From Beggiatoa alba B18LD (GTDB lineage: Bacteria; Pseudomonadota; Gammaproteobacteria; Beggiatoales; Beggiatoaceae), in the NCBI RefSeq assembly GCF_000245015.1, contig NZ_JH600070.1, positions 1,956,634 through 2,020,633 of the forward strand: DNA of 64,000 nucleotides, read 5' to 3'. The position numbers and the translations under genes were made by a program. A model generated the notes under the pieces. The model was not told the origin of the DNA. It ran no database searches and saw only the letters and a program-made list of their open reading frames with translations. Shown piece after piece: positions 29,189 to 37,403 of this stretch; position 1 is the first letter of the stretch; each line of letters opens with the position of its first letter.

Positions 29189-29902
29189 TCAACATTCACT
29201 AAAACGCGCAATATCATCAGGGCTTAAAGTTTGTTGATGAATCGCGGTTGCAATCAAAACGCCCGCAACTTGTAATTGTTGTAAACGGGCTAAATCCTCG
29301 GCATGACGCACGCCACCCGCTGCATAAATATGTGTTTGCGCAGGGCAAGATTGCTGTAAATGACTTAAACGGCTTTCATCGACACCTTGCGACACGCCAA
29401 CTTTACTTAAATTCATGAGAATTAAGCGGTTTACCCATAAAGTTGGCTGTGTCCATAATTTGGGATGTCCTAAAAATCGGTCATGATGAAAATCAAGGGA
29501 AAGGATAAAGTTATCTGCGCCTGCGCTGTTCAACAAAGTTTGATATTGTTTTAAATCCAGTTGAGTTTCACTGCCCACAACCGCCGTCCCTAAAGCGTGG
29601 GTTTGCCATGTTTGATAATCGGTGAACCTTTGTATGCCACTGTCAACCCAATAATGAAGTTGGGGGAAATGTTGTTGTAAATCACGCAAACTGGCGAGAT
29701 TGTCACCCGTGCCTTGAATCGCATTTAAATCCGCAATGTATAAATGCGTAAAGGGATAATAATGCAGTAAACCATGGACAACGGCGACAGGATCAGCACT
29801 GTCGGCTAACGGTGATTGTAACGCACGATATTGCGCCCGTTCGCCTGCACGGGCGTGTACAACAATGCCATTGAGTAAATCGATAACAGGAATAATTTGC
29901 AT
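29189..29902 (-). CDS. HisA-like TIM-barrel protein
   Basis: 237 aa. It resembles ProFAR isomerase: IPVIDLLNGIVVHA at the N-terminus with the catalytic-type Asp, a second Asp in SLDFHHDRF, and the phosphate-binding YAAGGVRHAEDL. The chain is divergent from true HisA and lacks its usual conserved stretches, so I do not call it a histidine enzyme. Similar HisA-related proteins occur in methanogens and methylotrophs near methanopterin genes; a role in that pathway is inference. It starts 6 bp after the PIN/DegT-like gene, so the two are one transcript. Confidence 0.7.
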   Translation of the reverse strand: MQIIPVIDLLNGIVVHARAGERAQYRALQSPLADSADPVAVVHGLLHYYPFTHLYIADLNAIQGTGDNLASLRDLQQHFPQLHYWVDSGIQRFTDYQTWQTHALGTAVVGSETQLDLKQYQTLLNSAGADNFILSLDFHHDRFLGHPKLWTQPTLWVNRLILMNLSKVGVSQGVDESRLSHLQQSCPAQTHIYAAGGVRHAEDLARLQQLQVAGVLIATAIHQQTLSPDDIARFSEC

Positions 29903-29908
29903 TGATGC

Positions 29909-31429
29909 TTATCCAGTGCGTTTTTTAGTCGCTTGTTTCACTTCGTCGATAATGCGGTCTTGTGCTTCTTCAGTTAAATAGGGATGTAAGGGCAAACTTA
30001 AGACTTTATCGGCAACGGCTTCGGCAATTGGAAATTGTCCTTTTGTACCGCCTAAGTGACTAAATACGGGTTGTAAATGCAACGGTGGATAATAATGAAC
30101 GGTGCTTGAAATGCCTTGCTTTTGTAACTCTTTTTGCAAGGCATCACGCTGTAAGGTTTGAATCACATAAGGATTATAGACGCTGGTATTTTGAGGGCGT
30201 ACAAATGGCGTTTTAACACAACCTTTTAAACCTGCGGTAAACGTTGCCCCCATGCGGAAACGGGCTTGTACTTCATCGGTTAAAATTTCTAATTTAGCTA
30301 ATAAAATAGCGGCTTGTAAAACATCCATTCGCCCATTAATCCCAACGCGAGAATGATAATAACGTTTTTCTTGCCCATGTCGACTGAGTTGGCGCACCCG
30401 TTCTGCTAATGCATCGTCATTAGTAAAACAAGCCCCTGCATCGCCATAAGCACTTAAGGATTGATTGACAAAGAAACTGGTGCAGGCGATGGCGGATAAA
30501 TTTCCTGAACGCTTACCGCGATAAGTCGCGCCAAAACTTTGCAAAGCATCTTCAATCACAGGCATTTTATACCGTGCAGCAATGGCATTAATTTCATCAA
30601 AATCAGCACACTGCCCATAAATATTTTGTGGAATAATCGCCTTTGTTTTGGGTGTAATAGCTGCCTCAAGCAGGGCAGGATTTAGCGTGTAAGTATCAGG
30701 GTCAATATCGACAAAAATCGGTTTAGCCCCTATTAAACTAATCATTTCTGCTGCCGCAATAAACCCAAAAACGCTGGTAATCACTTCATCATGTGGTTTG
30801 ATATTTAATGCTAATAAGCTAATCAATAAAGCATCTGTACCGCTGGCTACCGTAATGCAATGTTTCCTACCGACATAATTTGCTAATCGTTGTTCTAAAA
30901 CATAAATTTCCTCACCACGGGTATATTGCCCGTGTTTTAAAACGGTAAAAATATTTTTTTCTAACCGCGCTCGAATACGTAATTGTTGTTCCACTAATCC
31001 GCTAAACGGTAAATTTTCCTCATAACCATATTCTGCTAATACCCCATAAATAAATTCATGGTCTCCCCACTGAATATCTGGATTTAAGGTGGAGAACACT
31101 TCCTGATTTGTCCAAATAACGGTTTTTCCTGCTAATAAACTTGCATCAAGGCTCATTAATGCTTGAATTTTTTGCGGATGTGTCGCAGGAATTTCTTGCC
31201 AATGGCTAGCAACACTAGAAAGCAGTTGTACGCCATTTTCTAGGAGAGAATGAATCGATTGTAAATTCACCGTTTGTGGTTCAATGACAGCAAGTAAACA
31301 ACAAGGCATCCAAAAACGAGTCGATAAAGCCGTTTTTTGTAAACGGTTAAAACAATGTTTTATATCATTTGAATTAGGGGACAGTAATGCAAGGATGACA
31401 TCATTGTCCAATACAATGTTTAAATTCAT
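29909..31429 (-). CDS. PIN-like domain fused to a DegT/DnrJ/EryC1 aminotransferase lacking the PLP lysine
   Basis: 506 aa. Residues 1-115 look like a degenerate PIN domain (IVLDNDVILALL at the start, TVIWTNQEVF at the end). Residues about 145-500 are a DegT/DnrJ/EryC1/StrS-type PLP fold: ASGTDALL (195-202), IEDALQSFGA (292-301), GINGRMDVLQAAIL and YYPPLHLQPV. In the motif normally SFxxxKxLxxYGDxGA the lysine is Gln323 (codon CAA, 30461-30463), while flanking residues are conserved. It is therefore probably not a normal aminotransferase; a dehydratase-like or regulatory role is possible. It is the first gene of a unit with the HisA-like gene. Confidence 0.75.
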   Translation of the reverse strand: MNLNIVLDNDVILALLSPNSNDIKHCFNRLQKTALSTRFWMPCCLLAVIEPQTVNLQSIHSLLENGVQLLSSVASHWQEIPATHPQKIQALMSLDASLLAGKTVIWTNQEVFSTLNPDIQWGDHEFIYGVLAEYGYEENLPFSGLVEQQLRIRARLEKNIFTVLKHGQYTRGEEIYVLEQRLANYVGRKHCITVASGTDALLISLLALNIKPHDEVITSVFGFIAAAEMISLIGAKPIFVDIDPDTYTLNPALLEAAITPKTKAIIPQNIYGQCADFDEINAIAARYKMPVIEDALQSFGATYRGKRSGNLSAIACTSFFVNQSLSAYGDAGACFTNDDALAERVRQLSRHGQEKRYYHSRVGINGRMDVLQAAILLAKLEILTDEVQARFRMGATFTAGLKGCVKTPFVRPQNTSVYNPYVIQTLQRDALQKELQKQGISSTVHYYPPLHLQPVFSHLGGTKGQFPIAEAVADKVLSLPLHPYLTEEAQDRIIDEVKQATKKRTG

Positions 31430-31718
31430 AGAGATACCTTGACTTACCGCGCAAAAATAAATCAGTAGCGTATTTAATGGGCTATTTTACTCTAAAAAGT
31501 ATGGCGATATCTCTTACAGGGATTAAAGTTGTTTAGGGTTTTCTCAATCGGTATGCAACTTGCACTATAAAAATGCAATCTTGTTTGCTGTTCGCCATAT
31601 GTGCCAAAAAGTAATTTTTAATTAAGCAATTAGCACGATTAAAAATAACAATTTTATCTATAAATAATGTTTGCTTTCTCACAAAAACAGCAGTCTTGCG
31701 ACATAAACACAAACAGAG

Positions 31719-31748
31719 TTGACAATGATTCTCATTTAGAACTATACT
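31719..31748 (+). promoter_or_regulatory. Sigma-70 promoter with overlapping Fur box, upstream of bfd
   Basis: -35 TTGACA (31719-31724), 18-bp spacer, -10 TATACT (31743-31748). The spacer contains GACAATGATTCTCATTTAG (31721-31739), a good match to the Fur box GATAATGATAATCATTATC. Repression by Fur in iron-replete cells is expected, as for bfd genes elsewhere. Confidence 0.8.
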
Positions 31749-31806
31749 TGCCGACAAATAGAATATTTAAATTAATCTTAAACTTATTATTAGTAGGTGA
31801 TTAACT

Positions 31807-32055
31807 ATGTACGTCTGTTTATGTTATGGTGTTACTGATACACACATTCGCGAGGCAGTTGCTACTCAAGGCGTTTGTAGTATGCGTCAGCTTCGCCAAA
31901 CGTTAGGCGTTGCGGGGCAATGCGGACAATGTGGCAAACATGCACACTGTGTTTTAAAAGAATGTCTGCAAAAATTACCTGAAGATTATCATGTACAACC
32001 TTCTAAGAAAGATTTACCCATCTTACAGCCAAATTTAGCGTTAGAAGTCGCATAA
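31807..32055 (+). CDS. bfd: Bacterioferritin-associated ferredoxin (Bfd-like)
   Basis: 82 aa. [2Fe-2S] ligands C4, C6, C39 and C42 in the typical MYVCLCYGVTD...GQCGQCGKHA pattern. Bfd donates electrons to bacterioferritin to release stored iron. The strong Fur-type promoter supports an iron-starvation function. No bacterioferritin gene is adjacent. The gene is monocistronic and closed by a terminator. Confidence 0.88.
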   Translation: MYVCLCYGVTDTHIREAVATQGVCSMRQLRQTLGVAGQCGQCGKHAHCVLKECLQKLPEDYHVQPSKKDLPILQPNLALEVA

Positions 32056-32061
32056 ATTGAA

Positions 32062-32085
32062 AAAGGGGCATCAGCCCCTTTTTTT
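32062..32085 (+). terminator. Bidirectional terminator after bfd
   Basis: AAAGGGGC-ATCA-GCCCCTTT (32062-32081) with A- and T-runs on both sides. It serves bfd on plus and the convergent gene ending at 32115 on minus. Confidence 0.9.
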
Positions 32086-32114
32086 ATAACGCACTTATCT
32101 CATCCTATCCTTCT

Positions 32115-33323
32115 TTACTTTCTTAACGCATCCGCAGGTATGAAGGTTTTTTGAATATTCTCAACATGCTTAGACATATCCAAACTAACCGCGTTTATAC
32201 GTTCATTAAAAACATTCACATAGACTGTCGTCAAATCTCGTTTAATCTCATCACGTTGATGAATAATTGCTTGACGGATTTCTGCCTCAAATGCCTCGCG
32301 GTTAATTGCTTCATCTAATTTAATAAACGCCTCATCGACTAAAAGCCATGTTGCAATACCCGCGACTGCGCCACAGGCAAGTGCGCCAGGTCCTAACGGT
32401 GCGCAAACGGCTGCCCCGCCCACTGTTGCTGCTCCCGCTCCGCCACCTTTTACAGCGGCTTTTGCTGCCAGTTTGGCTAATAACGCCCCTGCGGTTTTAA
32501 ACAGGCTAGTCCCTGCAACTTTGGCAATCGTTTTTTTGATAACTAACGCGCCTAAACCTTTCACAGCAACCACGCCGACTGCTGTACCCGCTAAACCTGC
32601 AACCACTTGTTTACCAATATCCGCAGATGTAATGGCTAAATGTTTATCTAAAACACTGAGTAAATTTGTGGTTTCATCTTTAGACGATGTGACTTGGACG
32701 GTAGGTGTTTCGGCAGGGAGCGCGTTTTGTGTGAGGAAGTCGAGTAAAGTTTGTTTTAAAACGCTGGTACTTTCTTGAAAATCTTGTGTCAGTTGTGTAT
32801 CAAATAACTGCTGTTTTGCGTTAATGGTCTCGCTGAAATTAGCTGATTTAAAGATAGTTTCATGCATTTTATCGGCAAGAAAATCGCCCATATCTCCCGT
32901 AACTGCGGTTAAATAACGAGAATATTCCCCTGTTAATGAGTAATACCAATCAGTAAATGCAGGAATATTTTGCAAAGCAGGTTCAAAAGCGGCATCGATT
33001 TCGGTTTGAATGAGCTGCGCTATTTCATTATTTTTCTGAATTTTTTGTTCATTTAAGGTTTTTTCCGTTAACGTCGGCAAGTGTCCTATCGTCTTTTCAT
33101 CAACGGTATGGGTTTGACCATTTAAAATAAGGTCTATCACAGGCGTTGGTGCAGGTAAATCTGTTATATCTTCTTGAGCGATGACTGTCTTATTTTTATT
33201 AACCAGTTGTTGTCCGCCACGTATGGCAGCAAACGTTGTTATTAAGGCTAATACAATAATCACTACAAAAAAACCGAGCCAGAATAACCAGTTTGTTGAT
33301 TTCGTTGTTGCTGTATTGTCCAT
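32115..33323 (-). CDS. Membrane-anchored protein of unknown function
   Basis: 402 aa. One N-terminal transmembrane segment (WLFWLGFFVVIIVLALITTF, about 13-32). Residues 40-220 are helical and charged. An Ala/Gly/Val-rich hydrophobic region (about 245-335) could insert in the membrane like a glycine-zipper hairpin, and an amphipathic C-terminal helix (about 340-400) follows. I recognise no family. The profile recalls pore-like or membrane-remodelling proteins, but no function is claimed. Confidence 0.65.
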   Translation of the reverse strand: MDNTATTKSTNWLFWLGFFVVIIVLALITTFAAIRGGQQLVNKNKTVIAQEDITDLPAPTPVIDLILNGQTHTVDEKTIGHLPTLTEKTLNEQKIQKNNEIAQLIQTEIDAAFEPALQNIPAFTDWYYSLTGEYSRYLTAVTGDMGDFLADKMHETIFKSANFSETINAKQQLFDTQLTQDFQESTSVLKQTLLDFLTQNALPAETPTVQVTSSKDETTNLLSVLDKHLAITSADIGKQVVAGLAGTAVGVVAVKGLGALVIKKTIAKVAGTSLFKTAGALLAKLAAKAAVKGGGAGAATVGGAAVCAPLGPGALACGAVAGIATWLLVDEAFIKLDEAINREAFEAEIRQAIIHQRDEIKRDLTTVYVNVFNERINAVSLDMSKHVENIQKTFIPADALRK

Positions 33324-33754
33324 AATTAACCTAATTTTGATGAAAAAATCGTCATATTTGAGTAGGGTTAGTACATGTTAAAGTATCATAATATTTTGGC
33401 TGTTTTCTGCTAATAATCAATTTTTTCAATGAATTATTTTTCATAGCAGTCATTGCCGTATCTTTAATTAAGGGGATTGTAGGTGCGATTGAACATCTTT
33501 ATGCTGTTGTTATAACCAAAAATAGCGTTATCCATCACAAAAAGATTTAAAGCCAATTAAAGTGATATCCAATGCTTTGAGGCATAATCTTTATAAAGAT
33601 TGACTGATTGCTGACAAAATCCTTTTTTTCAATTAATCGTTGGAAAAAATAAGATTTTCAATACTATAAAAATAGATACTGTGACAGTATCACGTTATTT
33701 TAATGAAGAGGAGATACATTGCTTCTATGATTAATCACATAGGTCAAAATTTTT
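33324..33754. other. Intergenic region with a 17-bp palindrome
   Basis: About 430 bp, AT-rich, between divergent genes. It contains GATACTG-TGA-CAGTATC (33675-33691), a perfect palindrome that could be an operator or a short hairpin in the leader of the RRM gene. No other repeat or gene is supported except the short leader frame at 33727. Confidence 0.45.
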
Positions 33755-33783
33755 ATGCAGACAATAATGAACCTAATTATTAG
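33727..33783 (+). CDS. Possible 18-codon leader peptide overlapping the RRM gene
   Basis: Frame MINHIGQNFYADNNEPNY. It lies 13 bp past a strong GAGGAGA Shine-Dalgarno (about 33708-33714) and overlaps the start of the RRM gene in another frame. The RRM gene itself has no nearby RBS, so coupled translation through this frame is plausible. It is very short and could be chance. Confidence 0.25.
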   Translation: MINHIGQNFYADNNEPNY

Positions 33784-34027
33784 TAATTTACCCCCTTCTA
33801 TTACGCAAAGCGAAGTAGAGCACGCTTTTAGACAGCGTGGTGCTGATGTGCAAGTGAGTTTATTTCGAGAAGGAAATCCGAATAATGTACTGGCGGTTGT
33901 CAAACTAAAAAATGCAAGTTTAGTGGCGACTCATCGAATGGCTCAGTATTTAAAAGGTCGTTCATGGCAGGGGCGACGTTTACAGGTTTACGTCCCGCTG
34001 TTTTGGCGTGGTGAAAGTGAAGCGTAA
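33755..34027 (+). CDS. Small RRM-type RNA-binding protein
   Basis: 90 aa (86 aa if the ATG at 33767 is used, which begins MNLIISNLPP). RNP2-like strand NLIISNLP and RNP1-like NNVLAVVKLKN outline a single RRM fold, with GRRLQVYVP as the last strand. The aromatic residues usual in RNP1 are missing, so its RNA contacts differ from the cyanobacterial Rbp type. It presumably binds RNA in the cytoplasm; the target is unknown. A convergent hairpin separates it from rlmI. Confidence 0.75.
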   Translation: MQTIMNLIISNLPPSITQSEVEHAFRQRGADVQVSLFREGNPNNVLAVVKLKNASLVATHRMAQYLKGRSWQGRRLQVYVPLFWRGESEA

Positions 34028-34067
34028 GCAGAAGGATAGATTAAGTTTATATTTTTATAAGGTTTTT

Positions 34068-34101
34068 AGGGCTAGCTGTCTTTATAAAAACTGCCAGCCC
34101 T
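34068..34101. terminator. Hairpin between convergent RRM and rlmI genes
   Basis: AGGGCTAGCTGT (34068-34079) / ACTGCCAGCCCT (34090-34101), 12-bp stem with two mismatches and a 10-nt loop. It is similar in sequence to the hairpin at 13699-13730. T-richness is weak on both sides. Confidence 0.45.
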
Positions 34102-34127
34102 TGAGTTAGTTTTACAGCTTTTGAAGT

Positions 34128-35324
34128 CTAGCCACTGGGTAAAATTCGGCAGAATAAAGCTTTTAAATAATCAGTTTCAGGAATTGCAGGATGGATAGGA
34201 TGGTCAACCGCTTGATGTCCTTGTCCTAAAATTTGCACGTGGCGATCTATATGTCTTCCTGTGGCACGAACAATCTCGACTAAGGTTTCACGGGCAAGAT
34301 GTAGGGAACATGAAGCAGATACTAAAATACCTTCCCGACTCAATAATTGGGTTGCCATTTGGTTAATGCGATGGTAAGCCTGTTCACCTGCTTTTTGGTC
34401 TTTACGACGTTTGATAAAGGCAGGTGGGTCTAAAATGATAACGTCGAATTTTTCTTCGTTTTGACGTAAAAAGCGTAACACTTCGAAAGCATCACCTTGA
34501 GCCGTTTTTACTCGCTCAGAAACCTGATTTAATTCAGCATTTGCCGTTAGCCATTGTAAAGCTCTTTCTGAACTGTCCACACAAAGCACGTCACTTGCCC
34601 CAGCGACTGCTGCTTGAATTCCCCACGCGCCGCAATAGCTGAAGACATCTAACACGCGCAAACCTTGCACATAACGGCTTAGTTCTGCACGGTTTTGACG
34701 GTGGTCATAAAACCAGCCAGTTTTTTGCCCCTCTAAAACAGGCACATGGAATTTAACGCCATTTTCTTCTAATAAGACTTTTTCGGGTAATTCGCCTAAC
34801 GCAACCTCGACATAATTATTTAAGCCTTCCAAACTGCGGGAGTTCGTGTCATTACGCAAAACAATGGCACGGGGTTGTAAGACCTTATCTAAGGCTTCGA
34901 TAATTTCTTGTTTAACCTGTTCCATCCCTGCGGTTGTGATTTGTACCACCAGCACATCATTAAAACGGTCGACAATCAAGCCTGATAAATAATCCCCTTC
35001 ACCAAAAACTAAGCGGTAATAAGGTTTTTTAAATAACCGTTCACGCAAAGATAAAGCGATATTTAAACGATGTACCAATAAAGAACGATTCAGGCTAATT
35101 TGGGGGTCACGGCTAATAATGCGGACACAAATCAACGAGTGCGGATTAATGTAACCCGTCCCAATCGTTTTACCATCAGCAGTATGCACAGACACTGCTT
35201 GTCCTGCGGTAAAACTGTTTAACGGAGATTTAACCGTATCAATTTCATTGCTGTAAATCCATAAATGTCCTGCACGTAGGCGACGGTCGGCATGTTTTTT
35301 TAAAAAAATAGGGGCTGATGACAT
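34128..35324 (-). CDS. rlmI: 23S rRNA (cytosine-5) methyltransferase RlmI-like
   Basis: 398 aa. N-terminal PUA-type domain (KKHADRRLRAGHLWIYSNEI), then a central domain, then a SAM-methyltransferase domain with VLDVFSYCGAWGIQAA (SAM binding) and the catalytic-type IILDPPAFIKRRKDQ. Enzymes of this type methylate C1962 of 23S rRNA. The start ATG follows after about 150 bp of the divergent scpB promoter region. Confidence 0.88.
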   Translation of the reverse strand: MSSAPIFLKKHADRRLRAGHLWIYSNEIDTVKSPLNSFTAGQAVSVHTADGKTIGTGYINPHSLICVRIISRDPQISLNRSLLVHRLNIALSLRERLFKKPYYRLVFGEGDYLSGLIVDRFNDVLVVQITTAGMEQVKQEIIEALDKVLQPRAIVLRNDTNSRSLEGLNNYVEVALGELPEKVLLEENGVKFHVPVLEGQKTGWFYDHRQNRAELSRYVQGLRVLDVFSYCGAWGIQAAVAGASDVLCVDSSERALQWLTANAELNQVSERVKTAQGDAFEVLRFLRQNEEKFDVIILDPPAFIKRRKDQKAGEQAYHRINQMATQLLSREGILVSASCSLHLARETLVEIVRATGRHIDRHVQILGQGHQAVDHPIHPAIPETDYLKALFCRILPSG

Positions 35325-35477
35325 AGTATCAATAAGGCGGGAAAAGTAACCGAAAGGGGGGAAAGTATAGCATGTAATGGCTTATTGCATTTCAGACGGG
35401 TGTTTTTATCTACTTTAGTTTGAAATTGAGTAAAATCGTAACTTAATTTTTATGGGTTAAGAGATGATAAAACCACT

Positions 35478-36236
35478 ATGTCTGATGATACTGCGCTGTT
35501 AAAACAAATTTTAGAAGCGGCTTTACTGGCTGCAAACCAATCGTTAACGATAGACCATTTATTAGCCCTATTTCCTGAAGAAGCCCAACCAGAGCGGGCA
35601 AGTATTCGCCATGCTTTAGCTGAATTGCATGAAGATTGCAGTCAACGCGGTATCGAATTAGTCCAAGTTGCTAGCGGTTATCGTTTTCAAGTTAAAACAA
35701 ACTTAACCCCATGGATTAAAAAACTCTGGGCAAAACGTCCGCCCCGCTATTCACGTGCTTTATTAGAAACACTTGCCTTAATTGCGTATCGTCAACCGAT
35801 TACCCGCGCTGAAATTGAAAATATTCGCGGGGTCAGTGTTAGCTCACATATCATGCGCACTTTAATAGATTATCAATGGATTCGAGTTTTAGCGCATCGT
35901 GATACCGCAGGCAGACCCGCATTATATGGCACAACAAAAGCATTTTTAGACTATTTTGGCTTAAAAAGTTTGGATGATTTACCCACACTTGCCGAACTAA
36001 AAACGATGGAAGACTTTGGCGAAACCTTATTTGCTGAAGAAGAGGAAGAGCCTGAAAATGTACTTGCGCCGATGATGGATGAGAATGACATCCCTATCGG
36101 CATAACGCAGGCATCACCCCTTAATACAGCATTTATCACCCTTACGCCCGCCGCCCTCGAAATGCAAACAGAAACATTACCCATAAACGCTAAAGCAATA
36201 GAAACCCCAGAAAAACCGAACGAAGAACCGTTATAA
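35478..36236 (+). CDS. scpB: Segregation and condensation protein B
   Basis: 252 aa. Two winged-helix domains (residues about 5-165), with RYSRALLETLALIAYRQP and ISRAEIENIRG-like sequence (ITRAEIENIRGVSV) typical of ScpB. The last 70 residues are acidic and low in complexity. It partners SMC (encoded at 52.9-56.4 kb) and ScpA in chromosome condensation. scpA, usually the neighbour upstream, is not present here. Confidence 0.93.
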   Translation: MSDDTALLKQILEAALLAANQSLTIDHLLALFPEEAQPERASIRHALAELHEDCSQRGIELVQVASGYRFQVKTNLTPWIKKLWAKRPPRYSRALLETLALIAYRQPITRAEIENIRGVSVSSHIMRTLIDYQWIRVLAHRDTAGRPALYGTTKAFLDYFGLKSLDDLPTLAELKTMEDFGETLFAEEEEEPENVLAPMMDENDIPIGITQASPLNTAFITLTPAALEMQTETLPINAKAIETPEKPNEEPL

Positions 36237-36372
36237 ATTGTTTTTATAATAGTGACTTAATAAAACTGTCAGGTGAATGCCATATGCTGATTGCATGGCT
36301 ATCAGTGTTAGTAAACAACTATCAAATTAGCGGTTTAATAAAAATTAAAGCCATTAGAACAACAGGATATTT

Positions 36373-37242
36373 ATGTTTAATAGTATAGGACTTATCGCCA
36401 AACGGGGCGATATACGGGTAAAAGATACACTAGAAAGATTAGTGAGTTATCTCAATTCACGTGCGTTAGAAGTCGTTATCGATGCACCCAGTGCACGCTT
36501 ATTGTCTGGTGGTAACTTTAGCGTTGCCGCGAATACAGAAGCCTTAGGCATACGCTGTGATTTAATCATCGTTATCGGTGGCGATGGCACGTTATTACAA
36601 GCGGCGCGACTACTTGCAAAACATGATGTCTCTATTCTAGGCATCAATTTAGGACGTTTAGGGTTTTTAACCGATATATCCCCAGAACAGATGGAGCACT
36701 ACTTAGATGAGATATTAGGCGGTGCATTTTTAGAAGAAGACCGCTTTTTAATTTATGCTGAAGTGTATCGAGAAGGGCGATGTTTATCACACTCTAATGC
36801 ACTCAATGATATGGTTATTCATCGCTGGAATATGACCCACATGCTCACCTTTGAAACCACCATTAATGGACATTTCATGAGTCGGCAACGCTCTGATGGT
36901 CTAGTCGTTTCCACGCCAACAGGTTCAACTGCTTACGCACTATCAGGCGGAGGGCCCATTGTTCATCCATCCTTAAATGCGTTGTTATTAGTCTCAATTT
37001 GCCCGCATACCTTAAGCAATCGCCCTTTAGTTATCGACGGCGACAGTTGCATTGCCATCACCATTGCAGAAAATCAAACGGGACAAGCCCAACTCTCTTG
37101 CGATGGCGTGTTATGTCAACAAGTTATCCCCGGTGATTTAATCGTGATAGAAAAACGTCAATCCATCCGTTTGATTCATCCACAAGGACACGACCATTAT
37201 GCAACTTTACGAGAAAAACTAGATTGGGGAAAAGCGGTTTAA
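36373..37242 (+). CDS. nadK: NAD kinase
   Basis: 289 aa. Phosphorylates NAD to NADP. Signature GGDGTLLQAARLL (catalytic Asp), LGINLGRLGFLTDI, and the donor-site region TPTGSTAYALSGGGPIVHP. Length is normal. The degenerate repeat copy follows 3 bp after the stop codon. Confidence 0.95.
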   Translation: MFNSIGLIAKRGDIRVKDTLERLVSYLNSRALEVVIDAPSARLLSGGNFSVAANTEALGIRCDLIIVIGGDGTLLQAARLLAKHDVSILGINLGRLGFLTDISPEQMEHYLDEILGGAFLEEDRFLIYAEVYREGRCLSHSNALNDMVIHRWNMTHMLTFETTINGHFMSRQRSDGLVVSTPTGSTAYALSGGGPIVHPSLNALLLVSICPHTLSNRPLVIDGDSCIAITIAENQTGQAQLSCDGVLCQQVIPGDLIVIEKRQSIRLIHPQGHDHYATLREKLDWGKAV

Positions 37243-37245
37243 CGA

Positions 37246-37403
37246 CACTCTAAGTTTTGTGAGTTTCTATTAAAAAAGACAACAGTTTGTCTGAATCAGG
37301 ATTCATAAAATCCTGTGAATCCTGATTCAGACAAAAAAAGACCTGCTAAGTTTTGAAATTACACATTAAACAACTGTTTTTTTCAAAAATCACAAAGCTC
37401 AGG
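37246..37403. repeat. Degenerate copy of the dispersed element
   Basis: Shortened copy. The left end is decayed (CACTCTAAGTTTTGTGAGTT). The internal pair TTGTCTGAATCAGGATTC / GAATCCTGATTCAGACAA is kept. Only the left arm of the AGACCTGCTAAG stem survives, and the right end is AAAGCTCAGG. It fills the gap between the convergent genes nadK and the antiporter, ending one base before the latter's stop codon. Confidence 0.7.

Noticed and set aside
31533-31757. 74-codon minus-strand frame upstream of bfd
   Set aside because: It covers the Fur box and sigma-70 promoter of bfd and has no RBS or recognisable sequence.
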